The notes under the pieces were generated by a model, which searched no databases, was not told where the DNA came from, and saw nothing but the letters and a program-made list of their open reading frames with translations. DNA of 54,927 bases, from assembly GCA_902793195.1 (NCBI GenBank), contig CADBCS010000030.1, forward strand, positions 1 through 54,927, in the 5' to 3' direction. The translations under genes were made by a program, and so were the position numbers. The DNA is from an uncultured Coriobacteriaceae bacterium. Its GTDB lineage: Bacteria; Actinomycetota; Coriobacteriia; Coriobacteriales; Atopobiaceae. Below, piece after piece: positions 18,771 through 28,452 of this stretch (the stretch's first letter is position 1; each line of letters begins with the position of its first letter).

Positions 18771-19453
18771 CGCCTCTTGTCCATGGGGTCAACCCTGACT
18801 CCCTGCGTATCCTCATGCCACTGCGCCACACGACACACCCGCAACGGATCGAGGCCCATGGCGGCGCGCACAAGGATGGCGGGGCGCAACGCCCCCTGCT
18901 CCGATGCCCGCGTGGTGAGTCTCACACGCATACCTTCCTCTGTGTCGAACGCCTCGTACGATACGAGCGCTCGTTGCAGCGAGATGCGCCTGGGCTTATC
19001 TCCACGCAGGTACTCTAGCACGTCGTCGGTCACCAACTGGTCAACTTTTTTCAGAAACCCTTGCGCACTGCACACTCCGCCCACAACGAGCACGTCCCAC
19101 CTCGACATGCTCGCCCATGCCTCGAGTGCCGGGACCTTGCGGGGAAGCACAACTGCCGCGTCGGGCCGAAGTCCCAGAGGCGTCGCCTCCACCAGACGCG
19201 CAAGGGCATCGTCGGAATCGGGCGCATACGGCAGCTTGAGGTCGTAGTACTCCCCCTGCGACGACGCACCAACCGGAAGTGCCTGCGAAAACTGAATGCG
19301 CATTCGATGTGCGAACCCGTTGCTCACCTCGAAGGGAAGACCAGATCTCCGCACGCACCTCATGATGGTGTTCATGACCTCAAGGTGCCCGAGGAAGGCA
19401 AGGCGCCCATCCTTGGCATACCGCACGCGAAGTCTGCATGGCTCAGCTGTCAT
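18755..19453 (-). CDS. DUF2344 / radical-SAM-linked protein
   Basis: A 232-residue member of the DUF2344 (TIGR03936) family, regularly encoded next to, or fused with, the radical-SAM protein upstream. Function is not established, although a role in RNA modification has been suggested from gene neighbourhoods. Family segments are RLRVRYAKDGRLAFLGHLEVMN, the central FSNGF-type region (here VSNGFAHRMRIQFSQALPVG) and YYDLKLP. It starts 9 bp after the radical-SAM stop codon and overlaps the capA-like gene at its end, so the three are probably one unit. Confidence 0.9.
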   Translation of the reverse strand: MTAEPCRLRVRYAKDGRLAFLGHLEVMNTIMRCVRRSGLPFEVSNGFAHRMRIQFSQALPVGASSQGEYYDLKLPYAPDSDDALARLVEATPLGLRPDAAVVLPRKVPALEAWASMSRWDVLVVGGVCSAQGFLKKVDQLVTDDVLEYLRGDKPRRISLQRALVSYEAFDTEEGMRVRLTTRASEQGALRPAILVRAAMGLDPLRVCRVAQWHEDTQGVRVDPMDKRRCLVW

Positions 19454-19462
19454 AAGCTCCCC

Positions 19463-21334
19463 CTACGAACGTGTCGCCGCCAGCTCGTTGCGCACGCCAA
19501 GCGTCGGGCACACGCCGCAGCCCGTACACGTATGACGCGTGCAATCCCCAGTCGTCTCCCCCTGCGTCGCTCGGCGCCACTCGCGTTGCAGATACCCCTT
19601 GGTGACGCCCGGAGAGGTGTGGTCCCAGGGAAGCCTCACGTCGAGCGGATACGACTCGCTTGCAACCTCCTCCAGGCGAATGCCCACCTGGGCGGCGGCC
19701 TCCTGCCACAAGTCGAACCTAAACTGGTCGTTCCACGCGTCGAAGCGGCAGCCCTTTCGCCACGCGGCCATAAGCAGTTCTCCTCCCGCACGGCCCATCT
19801 TCGAGAGCACCGCGTCGATGAGGGATATCTCGGCGTCGTGATACGAGATGCGCACCGCATGGTCCTTGGCCGCATGCAACAGAAGCTGCTGGCGACGACG
19901 AACCTCGTCGAAGGCGAGCTGGCCCTGCCACTGGAAGGGCGTATGGCTCTTCGGCACGAACACGGCAACGGATATGGACACCGAAACCTTGCTCCTGGGG
20001 CCAAACAGCTCGCGCCCGATCTGGACGACCCTCTCGGCCGTCTTGGGAATGGCCACCACGTCCTCGTCCGTCTCGGTGGGAAGACCCATCATGAAGTAGA
20101 GCTTCATGCGACGATAGCCGCTCTTGAACGCGTTCGTCGCCGCCCGCTCCAAGTCGTCCTGCGTCACGTTCTTGTTGATGACGTCGCGAAGGCGCTGAGA
20201 ACCCGCCTCAGGCGCAAACGTGAGTCCCGCGCGCCTCGACGAACCCACGGCGGCTGCCATCTCGACCCCAAAGCTGTCCAATCGCTGAGACGGTATGCTC
20301 ACGCGCACACCCACGCGATCCAAGCGCTCGTGGAGCGAGTTGAGCATCTGCGCACACTGCGAATGGTCCGTCGTGGACAGCGACGACAGCGAGCACTGGT
20401 CGAATCCGCTCATTCCGAGGCCGGACTCCACGCCCTGCACCACCTGCTCCACGGGCCGCTCGCGGACGGGACGATAGGTCATGCCCGCCTGGCAGAACCT
20501 GCAGCCACGGGCACAGCCCCGCAGCACCTCTATGGCAAGTCGGTCCTGGACGGCCTCAAGGTACGGAACGATGCGCTGGGCAACGGGATCGGTGGTGTCC
20601 AGACGAGGAAGGCATCGCTTGAGCACGCGCGCGGGGGCCCCGCTCCCCTCCACGGGCACGGCATAGCCCCAACGTGTGGACGACTCGTCCACTACGACCT
20701 CATACAGTGACGGCACATATACCCCAGGAATCTGGGCGAGCCTGCGCAGCAGGACACTGCGCGGAACCGACTCCGTTCGGGCGTCGCGGACGCACTGTGC
20801 CACCTCCACGAGCAGACCCTCACCGTCGCCAAGAAGCACGGCGTCGAAGAAAGGCGCCACGGGCTCACAGTTCCACACGCTCGGCCCTCCCGCGACGACG
20901 ATTGGCTCGTCCTCGCCACGATCCTGCGCCACGAGCGTAATCTGAGCGAGGTCGAGCGCCTCGAGGATGTTGGTGCAAATCAGCTCGTGGGCAAGCGTGA
21001 ACCCAACGAGGTCGAACGACGCGACCGGCGAGGCGGTCTCGAGCGAGAGCATGGGGATGCCGCGCTCCCGCATGAGGGCCGACATGTCCACCCAGGGCAA
21101 AAAAGCGCGCTCGCACGAGATTCCCTCCTGGTCGTTGAGCTCGTTGTATAGGATGGCGTGACCAAGATAGGGCTGACCCACCTCGTAGACGTCCGCATAT
21201 ATGAGACATGCATGGAACGGACCTTCCTGGTCCTCCACGGCGCCCCACTCGTGTCCCAAGTACCTGCTTGGACGCTCGACCATTCCCAGGAGCGGCTCGA
21301 TGTCCGCAAAGCGGTCCTCGCGCGGTATCCTCAT
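19463..21334 (-). CDS. radical SAM protein (TIGR03960 type)
   Basis: A 623-residue B12-binding-like/radical-SAM protein. The N-terminal half (to about 230) resembles the cobalamin-binding-like domain of YgiQ-type enzymes. The radical-SAM core has the CxxxCxxC cluster in GCARGCRFCQAG, then TFAPEAGSQRLR and KLYFMMGLPTETDED. The C-terminus carries a further Cys set, CTRHTCTGCGVCPTLG, probably a second Fe-S site or zinc knuckle. Substrate unknown. The ATG at 21334 overlaps the upstream stop in an ATGA arrangement. Confidence 0.9.
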   Translation of the reverse strand: MRIPREDRFADIEPLLGMVERPSRYLGHEWGAVEDQEGPFHACLIYADVYEVGQPYLGHAILYNELNDQEGISCERAFLPWVDMSALMRERGIPMLSLETASPVASFDLVGFTLAHELICTNILEALDLAQITLVAQDRGEDEPIVVAGGPSVWNCEPVAPFFDAVLLGDGEGLLVEVAQCVRDARTESVPRSVLLRRLAQIPGVYVPSLYEVVVDESSTRWGYAVPVEGSGAPARVLKRCLPRLDTTDPVAQRIVPYLEAVQDRLAIEVLRGCARGCRFCQAGMTYRPVRERPVEQVVQGVESGLGMSGFDQCSLSSLSTTDHSQCAQMLNSLHERLDRVGVRVSIPSQRLDSFGVEMAAAVGSSRRAGLTFAPEAGSQRLRDVINKNVTQDDLERAATNAFKSGYRRMKLYFMMGLPTETDEDVVAIPKTAERVVQIGRELFGPRSKVSVSISVAVFVPKSHTPFQWQGQLAFDEVRRRQQLLLHAAKDHAVRISYHDAEISLIDAVLSKMGRAGGELLMAAWRKGCRFDAWNDQFRFDLWQEAAAQVGIRLEEVASESYPLDVRLPWDHTSPGVTKGYLQREWRRATQGETTGDCTRHTCTGCGVCPTLGVRNELAATRS

Positions 21335-22185
21335 GCCTCTGTGGCCTCGGTCTCAACCATTCCGATGAGCGCCGCACCCTCGTCGAAGTGCGTGGAGAGC
21401 ATCCTTCCGGTGAGGAGCGTCCCACCGTAGGCTATGCCAGCCCTCACGACCAGATTGAGGGCGGGAGCGAAGCGCAGGAGCACGCGTGCTGCCTCACGAT
21501 AGATGATCCCTGCCGCTATGATGACCGCAACCTCGGGCGCACGGCGTATCGAGAGCCCCTGCCCATACGTGGCGGCGATGTCAAAGCCAAGGTTCACCTG
21601 GTTCATGGTCATGAGCGGCATGCCGGCGCCGGGTATGAACTCCGCGACGCTCATGAGCGCGTTGCGCGCCGCACATTTGCTGACCAGGTGTGCGGTGGTC
21701 ACCAGGCGGCAGAAGCCAAAGTTCGCCGCGCATGACACATCCTTGTCGGTTACGTCGATGAGCGTGCTCGCAAGACGCTCGTAGAGCGGACCCCGTTCGG
21801 CAGCGACGACATCCGTGACGTACTGGCTCAACTTGGCGGGGAGCTGCGCATCGGGGATGTCGAGACTCGACTCCGCAATCACGATCACATGCTGCCGCGA
21901 TCCGGCGAAGGTCCGGATGGCGGAGCGGACGAGCGACTCGGAACGCCCGGCAATCACGATGCCCATGTCCACGCCGACCGTCGCGGGACTAGCGCTAAGA
22001 GCGCGCACGTCCACAACGGCATCCCGTTCTGGCATCAGCACGTCGCGTACGGCCTCGGCAAGCCATCGGGGGCATGTCTGGTCCACAAGAATGCAGATGT
22101 GGATTCCCTCTCCCATGCTCTCCTCGGCCTCACGCCCCATGTTCATGACGCCACGGATCTGATCCATTGCCAACTTTTTTGCCAT
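21331..22185 (-). CDS. uncharacterised membrane-associated protein, DUF697-like
   Basis: A 284-residue protein without a firm family. The N-terminal half is soluble, with a possible nucleotide-fold pattern (IHICILVDQTCP, DMGIVIAGRS, QHVIVIAES). The C-terminal half is hydrophobic and resembles DUF697/YcjF-type segments (KCAARNALMSVAEFIPGAGM, then VAVIIAAGIIYREAARVLL), probably two or three membrane helices. The start at 22185 follows AGGAGTG. It overlaps the radical-SAM gene by 4 bp. In other bacteria DUF697 often accompanies a GTPase domain, but no P-loop is visible here. Function unknown. Confidence 0.6.
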   Translation of the reverse strand: MAKKLAMDQIRGVMNMGREAEESMGEGIHICILVDQTCPRWLAEAVRDVLMPERDAVVDVRALSASPATVGVDMGIVIAGRSESLVRSAIRTFAGSRQHVIVIAESSLDIPDAQLPAKLSQYVTDVVAAERGPLYERLASTLIDVTDKDVSCAANFGFCRLVTTAHLVSKCAARNALMSVAEFIPGAGMPLMTMNQVNLGFDIAATYGQGLSIRRAPEVAVIIAAGIIYREAARVLLRFAPALNLVVRAGIAYGGTLLTGRMLSTHFDEGAALIGMVETEATEA

Positions 22186-22264
22186 AGTCACTCCTCGAAG
22201 TCGACTGTCACTCCACTCTACCCCAAAGCGCCGAACCCGGCACGGGACAATCCCGTCCCCACCA

Positions 22265-23494
22265 TTACGCCGGCTTGGATCGGTGCAGCCACACCGACTG
22301 CACCAGGCCAGCCGAGACGAGCTGTGCCAGCATGGATGACGAGCCAAAGCTCACAAAGGGCAGCGGAATGCCGGTGATGGGCATGATGCCGATGCACATG
22401 CCCACGTTCTGCATGAGCTGGAAGGCCCACATGGCGGCAACGCCCGCGCACACCAGCTTTCCAAAGGGTGTCTCCACGCGCAGCGCCAACCCCACCGTGG
22501 CCAGAATCATCCAACCAAAGAGGCCGAGGAGGACCGCAGAGCCCAAAAAACCGAACTCCTCCGCCAGGAGGGCGAAGACAAAGTCGGTATGCGCCTCCGG
22601 CAAAAAGCCTCCACCGGCCTGCGAGGCATGGCCTATGCCCTTGCCCAAGATGCCTCCCGAGCCGACGGCGATCTTGGCCTGCTGTAGGTTGTAGCCGTTT
22701 CCCGACGGGTCCACCGAGGGGTCGACGAACACGATGAGGCGATTGAGCTGATACTGCTTGAGCACGTGCGGCATGCCCTCCGTCATGGACGACGCCACGA
22801 CGGCAAAGGCCCCCACGATGATTATGCCCACGGTTATGAGCACCCAACTCCCCTTGGCCCCACCGCATACGATGATGGACGCACCCAACACCAGCACGAT
22901 GAGACCCGTGCCGAGGTCCGGCTGCGTGAGGATGAGCACAAAGGGGATGCACAGGATGCCACACAGCTTGAGATAGTCCTTTATGGTGTCGATCTTTCCG
23001 TTGTACGACGCCACGAGCGATGCCATGAGGAGAATCGTGACGGGCTTGGCAAGCTCGGACGGTTGAAACCTGAATCCCGTCAACGGTATCTGCACCCATC
23101 CGGTCATACCCATGGCGTTGTATCCAAGACCGGGAATTGACGGCATGAGCATGAGCACGATGTCGACGACGAGAAGAAACATCGACTTGTCGGCAAAGAG
23201 GCTGTAGTCGTAGCGCCACGTAACCACCGCGAGGACGAACCCCAGGAAGATGCCGACCATGTGGCGCGGGAACGAGGCCTCGGGGATGGTGAGCGAAGCC
23301 GACCACATGACGACGGCGCCGAACAGCACCAACAGCACGTTTGGAATGAACTCGTTAAGGTACACGCGACTCCAAAAACCCTTGTGTTGGATCTTTGACC
23401 CGCCCATCTTTTGCAGGTTTACGCCAAAACGAGCAAGGATCGTCTCCATGAGGGTCTTTGGTTCGCTTTTTCGAATGCCTTGGTCCGATGCCAT
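22265..23494 (-). CDS. rodA: SEDS peptidoglycan glycosyltransferase RodA
   Basis: Polytopic glycosyltransferase that polymerises lipid II during elongation, paired with class-B PBP2. The 409-residue protein shows the SEDS signatures GFRFQPSELAKP, LTQPDLGTGLI, EAHTDFVFALLAEEFGF and the terminal GIPLPFVSFGSSSM. About ten membrane segments are visible. A 45-residue cytoplasmic leader precedes the first. The start follows GAGGGAGG. It directly follows the PBP2 gene. After its stop, 22186-22264 carries two small hairpins (ACGGGA/TCCCGT and GCCG/CGGC) that may act as a weak terminator. Confidence 0.95.
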   Translation of the reverse strand: MASDQGIRKSEPKTLMETILARFGVNLQKMGGSKIQHKGFWSRVYLNEFIPNVLLVLFGAVVMWSASLTIPEASFPRHMVGIFLGFVLAVVTWRYDYSLFADKSMFLLVVDIVLMLMPSIPGLGYNAMGMTGWVQIPLTGFRFQPSELAKPVTILLMASLVASYNGKIDTIKDYLKLCGILCIPFVLILTQPDLGTGLIVLVLGASIIVCGGAKGSWVLITVGIIIVGAFAVVASSMTEGMPHVLKQYQLNRLIVFVDPSVDPSGNGYNLQQAKIAVGSGGILGKGIGHASQAGGGFLPEAHTDFVFALLAEEFGFLGSAVLLGLFGWMILATVGLALRVETPFGKLVCAGVAAMWAFQLMQNVGMCIGIMPITGIPLPFVSFGSSSMLAQLVSAGLVQSVWLHRSKPA

Positions 23495-23515
23495 GTCTTG
23501 CCTCCCTCCTCTCTT

Positions 23516-25561
23516 CTAGCCACCAGCGTCAATGGACGAGATCCAAAGCTCGGTCTCGTACGGTGTGTTGTATATGGCTCCCAACAGGTCGCGCACGACA
23601 TAGAGTGCCGAGCTCGATGCCCATGTGGCCTCTTCCACCGTGGCACCCACCACGTACTTTGGATCATCGTATGGAGCATATGCGATGTACCATGCCGTGG
23701 GATTGTGGCCGATGCGTTCCGCCGTACCCGACTTGGCGGCAACCTGAACGGGAAGGTCCTCGAACTGCTTGGCAATCCACTCGTTCTCCTCGTAGATCGC
23801 GCCGAGCATGCCTCTGCGCGAGACGGAGAGGTGCTCCTCGGGCTCATCAAGCTCCCGAAGGATCTGGGGCTCGTAGTCCACCACCGAACCGCCGCCGGTG
23901 CTCGAGCGCACGCTCTTGAGCAGGTGGGGTCGCCATACCTTGCCACCGGTCGCGATGCCCGCGAACGCGCTTACCATCTGTATGGGTGTAACGAGCAGGT
24001 CTCCCTGTCCAATGGCCAGGTTTGCGAAGTCGCCGCCCTTCCACTCGCGATCGGCGTCCGCAGCGCTCGTGTAGTAGTTCCACTTCCATTCCGCGTCCGG
24101 CACGCGACCCTCTGCCTCGCCAGGAAGGTCCACACCGGTCTTCGACCCAAGGCCCCATTCCCTCAGCTTCTCCTGCATCGCCTCGGGATTGTCGGACTCG
24201 AAGAACCCCTTGCCGATCTCGTAGAACACGACGTCGCACGAGAAGGTGATGCCCGTCTGGAGCGTCATGTCGCCGTGGCCGGACTTCTCCCAGCAGTACA
24301 TGCCCGACGCATCCCCAAAGCCCGTCCACCATCCGGTGCACTGGTAATGCGAGTGGTTGGTCGAGATGTCGTTGTCGAGCGCCGCCAGCGCCATTATCGG
24401 TTTGATTGTCGACGCCGAGGGGTAGAGTCCGCCGACGGCACGGTTCACCATGGGATTATTGCTCTCCTCGGACTGCAGCGACTGCCAGTCGTCGTTGGAG
24501 ATACCGCCCACAAATACGTTGGGCGAGTATGAGGGTGCGCTGGCCATTGCCAGCACCTCGCCGTTGTTAACGTCGAGCACGATGGCCGAACCGGCAAAGC
24601 ACTCCTTGCTCACGTCCTTGCGAATCGCGGCGGTTACGCGCTCGAGCGAGTCCTCAGCCGCCTGCTGGAGTTCCGCGTCTAACGTAAGGATGATGTCCGA
24701 GCCCGCCTGAGGCTCAACCGAGGTGGAATACTCAAGAACCACGCCATTGGCATCGACATGTACGTTCTGCTCGCCACGCACTCCCTGCAGGACGCTCTCG
24801 TACTCATACTCCAGACCCGCCTGTCCCACGGTGTCGCCCGCCTCGTATACGATGGCGCTCCTGTCGGCATCGGTGAGCTTGGAGCTCTTCTCGAGCAGCT
24901 CGGTGGTAACGGGACCCGTGTATCCAACCACATGCGCGGCAAGGCTCCCATACGGATAGGCGCGAACCGATCGCTCTTCCACCGTGACGCCCTCGAACAG
25001 GTAGGGATGCTCGCCAATGAACGCGACGACGCGACGGGAGACATCGGACGCCACCAGTCGGTCCGACTGAGCTCCCGAGCTTTGGTCCTGTATCCGCCGC
25101 CGCACCGCCGCTGCAGGCATGCCGATGAGGTTTGCGAGCAGCTGCACCTCGATCGTGGCCTCCGCCACCTCGGGCTTGGCGACCACCGTGAGGCTTGGCC
25201 TGTTGCCCACTATCTCGTTTCCATACCTGTCCAGGATCCGTCCGCGCGGAGCGGCGACCGATATGGTCCTTGTGCGATTCGACTCGGCCTGCTCGGAATA
25301 CTCGGAGTTCGAGACGAGCTGCATGGACCACAAACGCGTCATGAGTCCGCCCACGACACCGACGCACGCCAAGCCGAGTCCGAGCAGGCGATTGCGCACC
25401 GTATGCTCGGCAGACGCGTCGTTGCCACCGGCAGCCCGCGGTGCAGCGCCGCCGATGTCCAAGGTGAATCGCTTGTCATCGCGATTGTAGAAGACGTAGA
25501 GCCCAACCAGCGCGACGACAAGAATCACCAACAGCAAGATGATGAGGGTCGTAAGAGTCAT
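23516..25561 (-). CDS. mrdA: penicillin-binding protein 2 (transpeptidase)
   Basis: Class-B PBP, 681 residues, that cross-links peptidoglycan during elongation with RodA. There is an N-terminal membrane segment, then a second hydrophobic stretch (about 65-85, LLGLGLACVGVVGGLM), a PBP dimerisation domain (APRGRILDRYGNEI) and the transpeptidase domain. Its motifs are SxxK in SASTIKP (Ser384), SCD in TFSCDVVFYEIG and KSGTAER. Two predicted membrane segments at the N-terminus are more than the usual one. ATG 25561 follows AGGTGA, 8 bp beyond mreD; the longer in-frame form would lie inside mreD. Confidence 0.94.
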   Translation of the reverse strand: MTLTTLIILLLVILVVALVGLYVFYNRDDKRFTLDIGGAAPRAAGGNDASAEHTVRNRLLGLGLACVGVVGGLMTRLWSMQLVSNSEYSEQAESNRTRTISVAAPRGRILDRYGNEIVGNRPSLTVVAKPEVAEATIEVQLLANLIGMPAAAVRRRIQDQSSGAQSDRLVASDVSRRVVAFIGEHPYLFEGVTVEERSVRAYPYGSLAAHVVGYTGPVTTELLEKSSKLTDADRSAIVYEAGDTVGQAGLEYEYESVLQGVRGEQNVHVDANGVVLEYSTSVEPQAGSDIILTLDAELQQAAEDSLERVTAAIRKDVSKECFAGSAIVLDVNNGEVLAMASAPSYSPNVFVGGISNDDWQSLQSEESNNPMVNRAVGGLYPSASTIKPIMALAALDNDISTNHSHYQCTGWWTGFGDASGMYCWEKSGHGDMTLQTGITFSCDVVFYEIGKGFFESDNPEAMQEKLREWGLGSKTGVDLPGEAEGRVPDAEWKWNYYTSAADADREWKGGDFANLAIGQGDLLVTPIQMVSAFAGIATGGKVWRPHLLKSVRSSTGGGSVVDYEPQILRELDEPEEHLSVSRRGMLGAIYEENEWIAKQFEDLPVQVAAKSGTAERIGHNPTAWYIAYAPYDDPKYVVGATVEEATWASSSALYVVRDLLGAIYNTPYETELWISSIDAGG

Positions 25562-25569
25562 CGCATCAC

Positions 25570-26139
25570 CTAGATGCCACGAACGTCGTAGTGGCTTCCT
25601 CGCTTGCCCAAGGAGCTCTTGCCTCCGGAGCCAATCCCACTTCCCTTGCCGCTTCTCTGCACCAAATACCATGCGACGGGCATGAAGCATATGAAGGAGA
25701 GCGCAAAGCTGGGAAGCGTCCTCATGAACAGGAGATCGATCAGGTTTACGTCGTTACCCATGATGACCATGGTAGCGTTGTATGCGAACAGCGTTAAGAT
25801 GGCTCCCGTGCCGAAGGAGGTAAGCGACGCCACGAAGCCGTCTGCAAAGCGATTTCTCGCCTCGCGTCCCAAGGCATACGCAAAGACCGTGAACAGTCCC
25901 GACATGAGCCCGAACGGTCCCGTCGTCAACAGGTCGAACGCCAATCCCGACAGAAATCCCGCTATGACGCCCGCGCGTCCGCCCACATAGAGCGCATAGG
26001 CTCCACAAAACACCATAGCGAAGTTCGCCCGCCCGTTGCCAAGCCCGAGGTTCGGAGCGATGGCAACCTGGAGCACGAGGCAAACGACCGCCGAGATCGC
26101 CGTCGATCGACGATGCCTGTTTACGTCCTTAACCTGCAT
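25570..26139 (-). CDS. mreD: rod shape-determining protein MreD
   Basis: Small polytopic membrane protein of the elongasome, 189 residues, with five or six hydrophobic segments (for example AISAVVCLVLQVAIAP, AGVIAGFLSGLAFDLLT). The GLAFDLLTTGPFG stretch matches the MreD/rod-shape signature. The C-terminus is glycine/serine/lysine-rich. It overlaps mreC by 11 bp and precedes the PBP2 gene, which identifies it more firmly than its weakly conserved sequence. Confidence 0.88.
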   Translation of the reverse strand: MQVKDVNRHRRSTAISAVVCLVLQVAIAPNLGLGNGRANFAMVFCGAYALYVGGRAGVIAGFLSGLAFDLLTTGPFGLMSGLFTVFAYALGREARNRFADGFVASLTSFGTGAILTLFAYNATMVIMGNDVNLIDLLFMRTLPSFALSFICFMPVAWYLVQRSGKGSGIGSGGKSSLGKRGSHYDVRGI

Positions 26140-27340
26140 TGCCCGCCACCCCGTCGTTCGCGTTCGAGTTTTGCCCTCCGGTCAGATCGTTTCCCATCTC
26201 GGAGCCGGTGGCAGCGTTTCCCGCACCGCTGTCGGTGCCATTTGATTGTTCGAGAGCACGATTGCCGATCTGGTTGCTGCCAAGCTCGCCCGTCTGCTCC
26301 TCGTTCTGCTGGCCTTGCTTCTCCTCCCCCGTCTCGGATTCCTCGTCCTCCTTGTCCCCACCGTCGCCCTCTGCGACGAGACGCTTTGCACTGTGCCCGG
26401 AGGCCGCCTCCTGATCGGCTGCATCTGCGTTGGCAATGTCCTCGTCGGATGCCTGCTGCCCCTCGGTAAGCGACGTGATTACCAAGACCTCCTCGAGGTT
26501 TCCTATCCTGGTAAGTGGCTCTACCTCGATCTGGTAGTAACCGGCACCGGGATCGCTGTCTATTACGGACACCTTTCCCATGGGCAACCCCTTGGGAAAG
26601 ACGCCACCGAGGCCGCTCGTCACCACCATGTCGCCCACGTTCACCGACTGGTCAGTCCTGATGAGGGCCAACTTGAGCTTTCCTTCCACCGTTCCTTGGA
26701 GCATGCCCTGTGCGCGCGTGCCCTGCAGCATCGCAGACACCGAGGAAAGCTCGTCCGTGAGCAGCCTCACGGTTGAGGTCGTGGGCGAGCACGAGATGAT
26801 CTGGCCAACCGCACCGTCACCCGCGACCACCGGCATGCCCACTGCAAGACCCGAGGAAGTGCCATGGTCAATGACGACCGATGACGTCCAGGAGTCATTC
26901 GAACCGGAGATGACACGCGCCGCGACCGATTGCAGCGAGTGGGTGTCTCGCAGGTCGAGCAGGCTTTGCAGGCGCTTTGCCGATTGCTCCGCCTCCTCAA
27001 GCTCCACGTTGCGTGCGGCGAGCCGCGCGTTCTCCTCCTCAAGCTCGACGAGCGTCTGCTCGGCTGCGGTGAGATTTCTAAACACGTTTCCCAAGCCGGT
27101 AAACGGCGACGTGATGGCCGAACCCATCATCTGCAGCGGTGAGGTGACCATCTGCGCCGCATTTCTCATTTGGCCAAAGAACCCAGACCCACCCTCGTTG
27201 GCGCCTACGGTAAACACCACCAGCGAAATCGCCACGAGGACGGCGGCGAGGATGCCCGCACCGGCACCCGCATCCGACTTCCTGAGCTTTGCCGCGGCAA
27301 ACTTGCTCCTACCGCTGGGCATCGACGGCATCTTTTGCAT
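26129..27340 (-). CDS. mreC: rod shape-determining protein MreC with long acidic tail
   Basis: Periplasm-side scaffold of the elongasome, 403 residues. There is one membrane segment (about 27-50), a coiled coil (about 90-130, TLVELEEENARLAARNVELEE), and the MreC beta-barrel domain with VISGSNDSWTSSVVID, GMPVVAGDGAVGQI, then DMVVTSGLGGVFPKGLPMG. After residue 310 comes a tail of roughly 90 residues rich in Glu, Gln, Asn, Gly and Ser with no fold, well beyond the usual end. ATG 27340 is preceded by a weak AAAGGCG. The upstream mreB stop is 11 bp away. Confidence 0.92.
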   Translation of the reverse strand: MQKMPSMPSGRSKFAAAKLRKSDAGAGAGILAAVLVAISLVVFTVGANEGGSGFFGQMRNAAQMVTSPLQMMGSAITSPFTGLGNVFRNLTAAEQTLVELEEENARLAARNVELEEAEQSAKRLQSLLDLRDTHSLQSVAARVISGSNDSWTSSVVIDHGTSSGLAVGMPVVAGDGAVGQIISCSPTTSTVRLLTDELSSVSAMLQGTRAQGMLQGTVEGKLKLALIRTDQSVNVGDMVVTSGLGGVFPKGLPMGKVSVIDSDPGAGYYQIEVEPLTRIGNLEEVLVITSLTEGQQASDEDIANADAADQEAASGHSAKRLVAEGDGGDKEDEESETGEEKQGQQNEEQTGELGSNQIGNRALEQSNGTDSGAGNAATGSEMGNDLTGGQNSNANDGVAGNAG

Positions 27341-27351
27341 GGCAGGCGCCT

Positions 27352-28395
27352 TTATAGACCAGCGCTCTGGACGAATCCACCAGAGAGGGCGTTGGCCTCG
27401 AGGACCCGTGCGCATCCGTTAACCACGTTCTCCAACGCAGTTGGACTCACGTTGACCGGAACACCCGTCTCGTCGCGCAAACGTTGGTCGAGGCCACGCA
27501 GGTAGGCGCCGCCGCCCGTAAGCAATATGCCGTAGTACATAAGGTCGCTGGCCAGATCGGGAGGCGTCGCGTCTAGCGCGTCCTTTACGGCCTTGGTCAC
27601 CTCGTCAAGCGGCTTGTCGAGCGCACGACGAATCTCCTCGCTCTCGATGCGCACCGTCTTGGGCATGCCGCTCATCACGTCGCGACCGTTCACCTCCACG
27701 TCGAGCTCCTCCACGAGAGGTGCGGCCGAACCGACCTTGATCTTGATGTCCTCGGCGGTGCGCTCACCAATCGATAGCTTGTATACGTCTCGGACATGCT
27801 CGAGTATGGTCTGGTCGAATTCGTCACCAGCGGTTCGAATCGACTTCGAGACCACTATGCCGCCCATCGCGATGACGGCAACCTCGGTGGTGCCACCACC
27901 AATGTCGACGACCATCGATCCCGTGGGATCCTCGATCGGTAAGTCCGCACCGATTGCGGCTGCCATCGGCTCCTCGATGAGGTACGCCTGACGGGCACCT
28001 GCCTGGATGGTCGCCTCGAACACGGCACGCTTCTCGACGGAGGTGACGCCCGACGGCACGCAGACGACTACGCGCGGACGAGGGGTCCAAGGGTATTGAC
28101 GCGTGCGAGCCTTCTCGATGAAGTAGCGCAGCATGACCTCGGTAACGTCGAAGTCTGCGATGACGCCATCCTTGAGGGGGCGCTCGGCGATGATGGATCC
28201 CGGCGTCCTGCCAATCATACGTTTTGCATCGGCTCCCACCGCAAGCACGCGATCTTCGGCCTTGTCGATTGCGACGACCGAAGGCTCGTTGAGGACAATG
28301 CCCCTGCCCCTGGCTGAAACCAGCGTGTTGGCGGTTCCCAAGTCAATCGCTAGGTCGCCGCCATACTCGCCAAATAGTGAGTCAAAGAACGCCAT
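27352..28395 (-). CDS. mreB: rod shape-determining protein MreB
   Basis: Bacterial actin that guides lateral cell-wall growth, 347 residues. Phosphate-1 motif is DLAIDLGTANTLV, phosphate-2 VVDIGGGTTEVAV, and the adenosine motif LLTGGGAYLRGL. It also has IEEPMAAAIG. The start is ATG 28395 after AAGGA; an earlier in-frame TTG has no support. It precedes mreC by 11 bp and follows a membrane TPR gene by 57 bp. Confidence 0.97.
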   Translation of the reverse strand: MAFFDSLFGEYGGDLAIDLGTANTLVSARGRGIVLNEPSVVAIDKAEDRVLAVGADAKRMIGRTPGSIIAERPLKDGVIADFDVTEVMLRYFIEKARTRQYPWTPRPRVVVCVPSGVTSVEKRAVFEATIQAGARQAYLIEEPMAAAIGADLPIEDPTGSMVVDIGGGTTEVAVIAMGGIVVSKSIRTAGDEFDQTILEHVRDVYKLSIGERTAEDIKIKVGSAAPLVEELDVEVNGRDVMSGMPKTVRIESEEIRRALDKPLDEVTKAVKDALDATPPDLASDLMYYGILLTGGGAYLRGLDQRLRDETGVPVNVSPTALENVVNGCARVLEANALSGGFVQSAGL

Positions 28396-28452
28396 TTCTT
28401 CCAATCCTTAGTAAAAGTGTGTGTGCGGAAGATAGATGCGCAGGGTTATGCC

